Positions 36,643 through 42,709 of a stretch of DNA of 42,709 nucleotides are shown here, piece by piece; position 1 is the first letter of the stretch, and the number at the start of each line of letters is the position of its first letter. The stretch covers positions 1-42,709 of IMG/VR virus record IMGVR_UViG_3300044684_000123; one strand, written 5' to 3'. Under the pieces are notes generated by a model that ran no database searches, was not told where the DNA came from, and saw only the letters and a program-made list of their open reading frames with translations. A program made the position numbers and the translations under genes. Source of the stretch: a virus.

Positions 36643-38729
36643 TGGCTTGCCCCGTCGAACATGATGCTGCGATTTTGAACACGCTTTTGCTGGTCCATCC
36701 GGCGGATAATTTCGTCGGCCAGCGCCTTCTGATCCTGCCCAGCCTGCTGCATGATGTTGAAGGTGTAACTGTCGTTGCTGTTGACGACAGGCGCAGCGCT
36801 CCGCGCCGTCGCCATCGGTGGTACGGTCGGCGGGGCGCCAAGCTCCGAAGGATTCTTGCCGTTTGCGAGCGACGCGGCGATTTCTTCGTTCGACTTGCCG
36901 CTAATTTTCGCCGCGCCAGCGCGCAAAAACGAACCGGCATCCAGGTGCGCCGATGCGGCCCACCAGCGCCCGTTCTTCACGTCGTCAATGCCCTTCGCGG
37001 CGTCCGTGTCCGGCAGGCCGGCAGCCTTCGCTGCGGCCAGCGCAACGCTCGCCAGTCCTGCCGCCATACCAAGCTTCCCGATGAAGCCAAGCACGCCGCC
37101 GGCCGCACTCGCGGCGGCCCCTTGCACGCCGTTCAGCGCGCCCACCATGCTGGTGACTTCTGCGGTAGCGCGCGCCAGTCGAATAAGTGCGATGGTCTGC
37201 AGCACGCCATTCGCCGCCAAAAGCAACGGCGTGACGACAATCAGCGCGGCTGCGGTGCCCGCGAGTCCGACAGATACGGCCTTGAACAGCTCGGGGTTCT
37301 TTTCGGCGAACGCGTTCACCTTTTCCAGTGCGCTGGCCGTCATTTCGAGCGCGCGGATATAGATCGGCATCAGTTGTGTGCCCACCTTCGTGCGCAGGTC
37401 CGCCAGGCGCGCTTCGGCGTTCGCTTCCTTGCCGGCCGCCGTTTCACGCTGCCGCGCCGCGCCCTGGTCGATGTTGTCAGCTCGCGCCGCGTTCGCAGCT
37501 TCCTTCGCGATCACCTGGCGCTGCGCCACGCGGGTGGCCAGCATGTTCGCGCCTGTCCGGTTGCTGATGATGCTGCCCGCGACTTCGGCCACCTTCGTCA
37601 TGTCGTCCGGGTTGATGCCGTGCTTGCGCAGCGTCGGGATGAAATACTTTTCCACCCACGCCTGCGGGTCCTTCACGAACGTGTCGTACCCCAGCAGCGC
37701 GCCTGGGTTCATGAACGACATTTGCCCCGCCTTGTCGTGCTTCACCTTCGACGGGTCGCCGATCAGGCCGAACTTTTCCAGGTTCTGTGCGGCGCGCTTC
37801 GTCACGCGGCCCTGCGCCAGCGCCTGGTACAGCGACATGCTGGCCGTGCCGAACGTGTCGCCGCCCATTTCCTGCATCAAGTGCGAGCCACCGTAATAGA
37901 ACGCTTCGTCCGTCATGGATTTTGCAGCGATGCCGCCGGTACGAATGGCGTGCTGCATTTCCTCGCCCGTGATGCGGCCGCCAGTGGCCACCAGCACCTG
38001 GTGCGCCATGTTGGCTTGCTTATTGTACTCGGCCATGTCCTTGGTGCCGTTGCGCAGCTCGATCACCTTGGCCATCGCATAAGCCGCGTGCTCGGCCAGC
38101 TGCGTGCCGTGTTCCTGGTCGTACAGGCCCAGTGCAAACCGCTGTTTCAGCGCAATCGGCAGCGCCTCGACGGCGTGGTGCACATCGCCGAACGCCGACG
38201 CCAGGTCGCGCGCCGTTTCGGTGGCGTCCTTTGTGGACACGCCGAATGCCCGCTGTTCCTTCGCGGTCTTAATCAGTTCGTCGGAATCGTGCTGGTTGAA
38301 GCCAAGGGCGCGGATGCGCGCTTCCTCGTTCTGCTGTTTCTTCGCGGCGCTGATGCCGGTGTACAGTATGCCGCCGATGGCGGCGCCAGCGGCACCAGTG
38401 CGAACCGCCGCGCCCTTCAGCGTTCCCCCGATTTCGCCGGCCTTTGTCTTGAACGCCTGCGCCTTCGTCAGACGCTCTTGCGCACGCCGCGCGCGGTCCA
38501 GTTGTTCCGTCAGGCGAGCGTACCGACTGCGCATGCCGTCCACGTCCTTGCCTGCGCGGCCGAATTCCTGGATGGCGCGGCCCAGCAGCTTCTGGCGCTT
38601 CGTCAGGTCCGTAACCGTCTGGCCGATCTTGCCCAGCGACTTGTTCACGTCGCCGAATGCGGCCTTCAGCGTGCCGGAAATCGCACCGCCGATGGTGATG
38701 GTGGCGGAAAGCCGCTTATTCGTCGCCAT
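36639..38729 (-). CDS. Tail tape measure protein
   Basis: 696 aa. The N-terminal 100 residues are a charged coiled coil (RQKLLGRAIQEFGRAGKDVD, MRSRYARLTEQLDRARRAQE). A tape-measure core follows (about 130-450, with IRALGFNQHDSDELIKTAKE and ALAQGRVTKRAAQNLEKFGL), then a hydrophobic region (LFKAVSVGLAGTAAALIVVT, LGFIGKLGMAAGLASVALAA) that may form the channel into the host membrane. At roughly 0.15 nm per residue, the known rule for tape measures, the tail would be about 100 nm long. Placed directly after E/E' as in P2. Confidence 0.93.
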   Translation of the reverse strand: MATNKRLSATITIGGAISGTLKAAFGDVNKSLGKIGQTVTDLTKRQKLLGRAIQEFGRAGKDVDGMRSRYARLTEQLDRARRAQERLTKAQAFKTKAGEIGGTLKGAAVRTGAAGAAIGGILYTGISAAKKQQNEEARIRALGFNQHDSDELIKTAKEQRAFGVSTKDATETARDLASAFGDVHHAVEALPIALKQRFALGLYDQEHGTQLAEHAAYAMAKVIELRNGTKDMAEYNKQANMAHQVLVATGGRITGEEMQHAIRTGGIAAKSMTDEAFYYGGSHLMQEMGGDTFGTASMSLYQALAQGRVTKRAAQNLEKFGLIGDPSKVKHDKAGQMSFMNPGALLGYDTFVKDPQAWVEKYFIPTLRKHGINPDDMTKVAEVAGSIISNRTGANMLATRVAQRQVIAKEAANAARADNIDQGAARQRETAAGKEANAEARLADLRTKVGTQLMPIYIRALEMTASALEKVNAFAEKNPELFKAVSVGLAGTAAALIVVTPLLLAANGVLQTIALIRLARATAEVTSMVGALNGVQGAAASAAGGVLGFIGKLGMAAGLASVALAAAKAAGLPDTDAAKGIDDVKNGRWWAASAHLDAGSFLRAGAAKISGKSNEEIAASLANGKNPSELGAPPTVPPMATARSAAPVVNSNDSYTFNIMQQAGQDQKALADEIIRRMDQQKRVQNRSIMFDGASQ

Positions 38730-38735
38730 AGGCGG

Positions 38736-39148
38736 TTACTGTTCCTTCGGCAGCCCGTCCAGCCACCAGAGAAAGCGCGACGTGCGCATGTTGAAGATTT
38801 CCGCTTGCGACCAGCCGGTGTGACTGGCCAGGGACAAGGCGCCGCTGCGGATGAAATCGGCGCCTAGTCGATAAAATTTCCGAACGCCGCCTGCAGGCGC
38901 ATGTAGTCGCGCAGCTTCAATCGCCGAAGATCGGCCGGCGCGACGGTGCAGAGATTGGCGAACAGCGTGATTTCCTTCACCACGTCGCTGCCGCGCACTT
39001 CGTTGCTCGCCACCTGGTCATCCAGGGTCGGCTCGCGCATCGTCAATTCCTGCAGCTGCGCGCCGTTCACTTCCAGCGGCTTTGACAGCTGGATGGTCAA
39101 GCTGCCGTCGTCGTTTTCCTTCAGCCACGATTCTTTCTTTGCGCCCAT
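38736..39148 (-). CDS. E: Tail assembly chaperones E and E' (E-E' made by -1 frameshift)
   Basis: Frame 0 gives E, 94 aa (39148 to the TAG at 38866-38864), with LTIQLSKPLEVNGAQLQELT and LRRLKLRDYMRLQAAFGNFI. The minus-strand heptamer A-AAT-TTT (38879-38873) in the E frame is a canonical X-XXY-YYZ slippery site four codons before the stop. A -1 shift continues in frame to TAA 38738-38736 with SLASHTGWSQAEIFNMRTSR and FLWWLDGLPKEQ, the expected E' extension. The fused product is 137 aa. The two products in fixed ratio chaperone the tape measure during tail assembly, as in P2 and lambda (G/GT). Confidence 0.88.
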
Positions 39149-39158
39149 TGCTTCACCT

Positions 39159-39166
39159 GTTTAAAC
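39159..39166. repeat. GTTTAAAC palindrome, intergenic copy
   Basis: One of five GTTTAAAC sites (also 5955, 11301, 13207, 25151). This copy is in the short gap upstream of gene E. Confidence 0.6.
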
Positions 39167-39180
39167 GTTATGAGTGATGA

Positions 39181-39200
39181 TGGCCGGTCTGCGCCGGCCA
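39181..39200 (-). terminator. Intercistronic hairpin between tube and E genes
   Basis: Stem TGGCCGG / CCGGCCA with a 6-nt loop just after the tube stop. There is no T-run, so it is more likely an mRNA-stabilising or attenuating hairpin than a full terminator. It could keep tube message above chaperone message. Confidence 0.45.
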
Positions 39201-39221
39201 TGTGCTACGTCGCGCCGACGA

Positions 39222-39728
39222 TTACAGGCCCAGCGCGCTGCGGAACGCCGCCAGGGTGTCCACGCCTTCGATGATGGCCACCATGTTTTCCACGTCGATT
39301 TCGTGAACCACGGTCGTGCCGTGCTGCAGCTTGTAATAGTTCAGCGCCATCGAAATCTTCAGGTACGGCACTTCGCCGGGGTTCCAGGTGCCGGGGTCGT
39401 TCTCCGTGATCTTGCCGCGCATCGTCATCACGATGGGCGTCACCGTGCCGTCGAACGATTCCAGCGCGCCGCGAATAGTCAGCGGAACGGTCGAACCCTC
39501 GACCACGCCGAACAGCGCCAGCACGTCCTTGTCGTACGAAATCAGCGAGAAGTCCGCGACCAGCTTCTCCATGCCGACCGTGATAGCGACAGGCGCGACC
39601 ATGCCGCCGCCTTTGAAATCTTCAGTTTGCTGCGTCAGCTTCGGCGGGTTCACGTCCCGCACCTGGCCGGCCATTCCACGGCCGTCCACCCATAGCGTAA
39701 GGTTCTTCAGTACGTCGCGAGCGGCCAT
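39222..39728 (-). CDS. FII: Major tail tube protein (P2 FII-like)
   Basis: 168 aa. LKNLTLWVDGRGMAGQVRDV at the N-terminus, then PPKLTQQTEDFKGGGMVAPV, ALFGVVEGSTVPLTIRGALE and LKISMALNYYKLQHGTTVVH are the P2 FII tube family. Forms the inner tube through which DNA passes. Lies 47 bp downstream of the sheath gene. Confidence 0.93.
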   Translation of the reverse strand: MAARDVLKNLTLWVDGRGMAGQVRDVNPPKLTQQTEDFKGGGMVAPVAITVGMEKLVADFSLISYDKDVLALFGVVEGSTVPLTIRGALESFDGTVTPIVMTMRGKITENDPGTWNPGEVPYLKISMALNYYKLQHGTTVVHEIDVENMVAIIEGVDTLAAFRSALGL

Positions 39729-39775
39729 GTGCCTATGCTCCTGTTGTCAGCAGGGCGCTTCCGCGCCCGCGCCGG

Positions 39776-41206
39776 TTAGTTAAAAATCGTCTGCACGTAG
39801 TCGTTCGTCAGGTGCGAACGGAACGTGATGTGCTCGGCCGGATACGCCGGGGTGAAATCGAAATCGAAATAGATTTTACCATCGGCGATGGCTTCCGGCG
39901 TGTTCAGGTCGGGGTCGGCCCAGCACGTGCCGCCCAGGATGGCGCCCTGCGTGATAAGCCCGCGCAGGAATGCGTTCACCCCTTCGACCACTTCCGTCAC
40001 GTACTGCTTGGTGATGCCACGGTCCACGGCCCACAGATGTGCGGCCATCAGACTGTCGTTGATAACGTCGGCCGTGCGCACGACGGAAAGGAATTTCCAC
40101 TTCGGATCGCTCGACAGCGTGCGGTTGCCCCACAAGCGGAAACCGTTCTGCCGAATGATGGTCGCCACGTTCTTTTCGTTCAGCAGGTTGGCGCGGCTGT
40201 TCGCATCGCCCAGCTTGAAGTCGATGGGGCGCGTGGTGCCCTGGATGCCGTTGATGTTCTGGTTCGACGGCGACCACCACCAGCCCAGCGTGTTGTCCAC
40301 GTTCGCGATCAGGCCGGCGACTGCAGCGCTGGAATACGACGGCACCAGATTGCCCTGGCTGTCCGTCTTGATGCTGCGCGGGTCCACCAGGTACACGCGC
40401 TTGCTGCCGAAGTCGCCGGCCGCCGCGATGGCCGCCGCATCGTTCGTGTCGGGGCCATCCTGAACGATGATGGCGCGCAGCCGGTCGGCGATGCCGATCA
40501 GCTCTGCCACGACGGGGTTGCCCACGGTGCCGATGGTGGCGGTGAACGTGGCGCCCGTGCCGGCGCCTGCGCCCGCAGGCAGAGCGAACGTCGGGGCCGT
40601 GGTGTAGTCCGAACCGGGGTTCGTGATCGTCGCGGCAGTCACCTTGCCGCCCGTGATGGTCGCGGTGGCCGCAGCACCCGTGCCGCCCGCGCCGCCGGTC
40701 ACGGTCAGCGGATACGTGCCGTCCGTGTACCCGCTGCCGGCCGTGAACGTCAGCGACGTGACGCCACCCGACACGCGTTGATGCGTGAAGCCAGGCGCGA
40801 TCAGGATGCGCGGCGCGAAGCCCACGACAGCTTCCGCCGCCAGAAACACCTGCACGCCTTCGTACTGCCCCGTGTTCGAATCCACGCCGCCAAGCACGTT
40901 CGCCATCGTCGCGTTGTCGTCTGCGCCTTCCTCGACGCGCACGACGATGACGACGGCGCCGGCCTGGTCGAAAATCGAATCCATCGCATCCGGCAGCGTG
41001 CCTTTGCCCTGGCCCGTTGTGTCAAGCTTCGCGGCCGTACTGCGGCTGCCCGCGATCAGCACCGGGGTGTTCACCGGGAATACGGTAGCATCGGCGTCCG
41101 GGGCCGTGCCCACCAGGCCGATGACAGACGTGCGCACCGTCGAAATGGGGCGCGGGCCGTCGTCAATATCGATGACTTCGACGCCATGCAGGAAAGTGTC
41201 GGGCAT
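39776..41206 (-). CDS. FI: Tail sheath protein (P2 FI-like) with inserted Gly-rich domain
   Basis: 476 aa from ATG 41206 (MPDTFLHGVEVIDIDDGPRP), with AAGGA 8 nt upstream; a longer open frame upstream crosses a terminator and promoter and is rejected. Sheath motifs: SVIGLVGTAPDADATVFPVN, INGIQGTTRPIDFKLGDANS and FRLWGNRTLSSDPKWKFLSV. Between about residues 135 and 220 is an inserted module (TAGSGYTDGTYPLTVTGGAG, GAAATATITGGKVTAATITN, PGSDYTTAPTFALPAGAGAG), a Gly/Thr-rich beta repeat absent from P2 FI and probably exposed on the sheath surface. The sheath contracts to drive the tube into the cell. Confidence 0.93.
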   Translation of the reverse strand: MPDTFLHGVEVIDIDDGPRPISTVRTSVIGLVGTAPDADATVFPVNTPVLIAGSRSTAAKLDTTGQGKGTLPDAMDSIFDQAGAVVIVVRVEEGADDNATMANVLGGVDSNTGQYEGVQVFLAAEAVVGFAPRILIAPGFTHQRVSGGVTSLTFTAGSGYTDGTYPLTVTGGAGGTGAAATATITGGKVTAATITNPGSDYTTAPTFALPAGAGAGTGATFTATIGTVGNPVVAELIGIADRLRAIIVQDGPDTNDAAAIAAAGDFGSKRVYLVDPRSIKTDSQGNLVPSYSSAAVAGLIANVDNTLGWWWSPSNQNINGIQGTTRPIDFKLGDANSRANLLNEKNVATIIRQNGFRLWGNRTLSSDPKWKFLSVVRTADVINDSLMAAHLWAVDRGITKQYVTEVVEGVNAFLRGLITQGAILGGTCWADPDLNTPEAIADGKIYFDFDFTPAYPAEHITFRSHLTNDYVQTIFN

Positions 41207-41249
41207 TTCGTGGTCCTTGGTGTGGTCGGCACAGTTCAGAATTGCGGGC

Positions 41250-41292
41250 ATTGTCCCGCGCGCACGCGCGCGTTTCCTCCCGTGGGATTTCC
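41250..41292 (-). promoter_or_regulatory. Predicted activator-dependent late promoter, copy 5 (sheath and rest of tail)
   Basis: The 19-mer (41292-41274) is followed after 18 nt by GACAAT (41255-41250), with expected start about 41244, some 38 nt before the sheath ATG. It lies directly after a strong terminator and outside any supported coding sequence, so conservation here is not explained by protein. Confidence 0.75.
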
Positions 41293-41295
41293 GCG

Positions 41296-41319
41296 AAAAA
41301 AGCCGCCCCGAAGGGCGGC
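41296..41319 (-). terminator. Rho-independent terminator after the tail-collar gene
   Basis: Perfect 6-bp stem GCCGCC / GGCGGC with loop CTTCGG and TTTTTT on the minus strand. It ends transcription from the upstream late unit four bases before the 19-mer of late promoter copy 5. Confidence 0.92.
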
Positions 41320-41330
41320 AAGGGCGCTGC

Positions 41331-41978
41331 TCAGGTCTTGATGATTTTGTTGAACACGATGCCAGGCTGCACATTCGGGTGCGCGCCGTCCGAACCTTGC
41401 GATGCGTTCGTGATCGTGACGCCGGTTGTCTTGCTGGCGTTACTGATCGTGATGCCGGTGGTGTTCGCGTTGATGGTCGCCCCGGCCGGCGCATAGATTG
41501 CGAAAGCGCCGCCGCCAGTCGAACTGCCGCCAGCCTGCGCTGCTGCATTGTGGCTGTGTCCGTGTCCCGGATCGTTCAACGTATTCGCGTGCACGTGGCC
41601 GGGGTCGTTCAGCGTGTTCGCGTGCGTGTGCGCGGGCATCTGCGCCGTGGTCAGCGTATGCGTCTGCGCGCCGCCAGCCGAACCCAGGGTGGTGCCCGTG
41701 ATGCCGTGGCCACCTGCGGCCGTGATGCGGCCCGCTGCGGCACCGCCCATGTCGTCCTTGCCGATGGTAGCGCGCCCGCGCGCATCGGGAAGGCGGAAGG
41801 TCCCGGCAGATTCGCCGCCAGTGTTGTAAGTCGTGCCGATTGCGGCGTACAGGTTCGGGTAATCGGCGACGTTGACGGCTTGCCCGAAGCACATCAGCCA
41901 GCCATTCGGTGCCGTCGTCCCTGCGAAGTCCAGAACTGTGCCGGTCATGCCGGCCCACATATCGAGTACGCGGCTCAT
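41331..41978 (-). CDS. Tail-collar domain protein with internal peptide duplication
   Basis: 215 aa; ATGA overlap with the upstream gene. The first half is a phage tail-collar domain (AGTTAPNGWLMCFGQAVNVA, FRLPDARGRATIGKDDMGGA), found in short-tail-fibre/receptor-tip proteins. The His-rich middle has the tandem duplication HANTLNDPGHV / HANTLNDPGHG and HTH motifs, expected to hold metal ions along a trimer axis as in T4 gp12. The C-terminus is GAHPNVQPGIVFNKIIKT. Probably a second short fibre or fibre tip. Confidence 0.8.
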   Translation of the reverse strand: MSRVLDMWAGMTGTVLDFAGTTAPNGWLMCFGQAVNVADYPNLYAAIGTTYNTGGESAGTFRLPDARGRATIGKDDMGGAAAGRITAAGGHGITGTTLGSAGGAQTHTLTTAQMPAHTHANTLNDPGHVHANTLNDPGHGHSHNAAAQAGGSSTGGGAFAIYAPAGATINANTTGITISNASKTTGVTITNASQGSDGAHPNVQPGIVFNKIIKT

Positions 41979-42271
41979 ACACTCCCTTGTTCGAGGATAG
42001 CGGCAACGTCGGGGTTTGCCGCCAGGAAATCCCGCAGCTTCGCCACGGGGTCGTTATCGTTCGCGGCGACGGCTTGCGGCTTCGTCACCAGCTCCCACTT
42101 CGTGCCGTTCCAGCGGGGCCATTTTCCATCAGCCCACTTTTTCGGCGGCGCTTTCTCGACTGCGCCAGCCGGGATCAGGAACACGCCAGGTTCAAGCGGG
42201 CTTTCGTCCGCGATGGTATCGCCGACGTAAAGGCCGGCTCGATCAGTCTGGAAAACAGTTTTCGTTGTCAT
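41975..42271 (-). CDS. Tail fibre accessory/assembly-like protein
   Basis: 98 aa, ATG 42271, 3 bp after the gpH stop. Begins VFQTDRAGLYVGDTIADESP, then LEPGVFLIPAGAVEKAPPKK and WPRWNGTKWELV, the pattern of small 'phage tail protein' accessories encoded after fibre genes (P2 G position), which help fibre folding or attach to it. The C-terminal helical domain is preceded by AVAANDNDPVAKL, the only ANDN motif in the tail-fibre genes. Confidence 0.65.
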   Translation of the reverse strand: MTTKTVFQTDRAGLYVGDTIADESPLEPGVFLIPAGAVEKAPPKKWADGKWPRWNGTKWELVTKPQAVAANDNDPVAKLRDFLAANPDVAAILEQGSV

Positions 42272-42274
42272 GGC

Positions 42275-42709
42275 TCAGAACTTGATGCAGGCCAGCAGCG
42301 CGACGTTACGCGGGCGCGCAACGCCAGCGTTCGGGTACTGCGTAGATGCCGGGTTGACGATGTAAGAAAGCGATACGCCAGGATAGTCGCTAACCAGGTA
42401 CGGGTCGGCGCCGCATCCGGCGGCCGTGCCGCGAATCGTGTCCACGGTGGGGTTGGTGCTGGGATCGTCGTACGTTACCAGCGTGCCCTTCTGCGACGAG
42501 CCAAGCGCGCGCGACGCATCCACGCCTCGCCCATCATCCCATCCACGAATGAACTCGCCGCGAAGGTCTGGCAGGTTGAACGTGTTGAATCCGTCGCCAG
42601 CGCCGTATGTGGTGCCGATGGCAGCAAACAGGTTCGCATACGCGGCGCGGCTAACGGCGGCTCCGTTTGCCTTGAGCCATCCAGCTGGCGCAGAACTGCC
42701 AGCGAAGTG
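42275..42709 (-). CDS. H: P2 gpH-like tail fibre protein, C-terminal part (joins to base 1)
   Basis: Continuation of the fibre gene that starts at 1048; bases 42583-42709 duplicate 1-127. Open frame across the window end down to TGA 42277-42275. It contains TFNLPDLRGEFIRGWDDGRG, the conserved tail-collar signature, followed by VDASRALGSSQKGTLVTYDD and the variable tip with SDYPGVSLSYIVNPAST and RPRNVALLACIKF. The end RPRNVALLACIK is the standard end of enterobacterial-type fibres. Tip residues determine host range. Confidence 0.88.
   Translation of the reverse strand, partial: HFAGSSAPAGWLKANGAAVSRAAYANLFAAIGTTYGAGDGFNTFNLPDLRGEFIRGWDDGRGVDASRALGSSQKGTLVTYDDPSTNPTVDTIRGTAAGCGADPYLVSDYPGVSLSYIVNPASTQYPNAGVARPRNVALLACIKF
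42583..42709. repeat. 127-bp terminal direct repeat, right copy
   Basis: Identical to 1-127; see the left copy. Marks circular closure. Confidence 0.95.

Noticed and set aside
41206-41548. 114-codon N-terminal extension of the sheath frame
   Set aside because: It is Arg/Thr/Pro low-complexity and crosses the collar gene, a terminator and a promoter. ATG 41206 has a Shine-Dalgarno and the family N-terminus.
1-42709. CRISPR array or insertion sequence
   Set aside because: No regularly spaced direct repeats and no transposase motif were seen; the only integration enzyme is the tyrosine integrase.

Overview
The window is the essentially complete genome of a temperate, contractile-tailed (myovirus-type) phage of a high-GC proteobacterium. 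The first 127 bases are repeated exactly at the end (1-127 = 42583-42709), so the sequence closes into a circle of about 42,582 bp. The tail-fibre gene is cut by the artificial ends and reads through intact when they are joined. The host is most likely a betaproteobacterium, perhaps Burkholderiales. This rests on high GC by eye and on the 3' half of a tRNA-Gly(UCC) gene carried as the attachment core. It is an inference, not a database result.

Layout. (1) Late genes, all leftward, run from about 15.5 kb down to 1 and, through the circle junction, from 42.7 kb down to 34.9 kb. The order is a Mor-type transcription activator; lysis (holin, SAR endolysin, Rz/Rz1); a lambda-like head (small and large terminase, gpW-like joiner, portal, prohead protease fused to major capsid protein, FII-like and Z-like joiners); then a P2-like tail (V, W, J, I, tailspike, H fibre, accessory proteins, sheath, tube, E/E' with a -1 frameshift, tape measure, U, X, D). 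(2) An attachment site and integrase lie at 33.3-34.9 kb. (3) A small two-gene RHH/DUF4160 cassette, possibly toxin-antitoxin, lies at 32.3-32.9 kb. (4) A rightward early operon at 27.8-32.3 kb holds a winged-helix regulator, RecE-like exonuclease, Sak4-like ATPase, SSB and small proteins. (5) A leftward early/middle region at 15.8-27.7 kb holds an SF2 helicase, HNH-like and zinc proteins, ParB-like protein, Mom-like DNA modifier, VRR-NUC nuclease, two HTH regulators, a primase/VapE-type helicase and many very small proteins.

Main new observation. An invariant 19-bp sequence occurs five times, always in the late-transcription orientation and always exactly 18 nt upstream of a -10-like hexamer (GACAAT four times, GAGAAT once). 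The sites stand ahead of the lysis block, the portal block, the capsid, gene W and the sheath. With the phage's own Mor-type activator this looks like a complete, previously unrecognised late-promoter regulon. Three of the promoters are buried in coding sequence, where they encode the peptide EIPREE-x8-DN. One lies inside the protease-capsid fusion and would allow separate capsid synthesis.

Two other dispersed patterns stand out. Four TTCACG-N4-TGAA operators sit next to promoters of the early leftward operons. Fourteen in-frame copies of the tetrapeptide (A/V)NDN, with varied synonymous codons, occur mostly at protein ends or linkers of unrelated genes.
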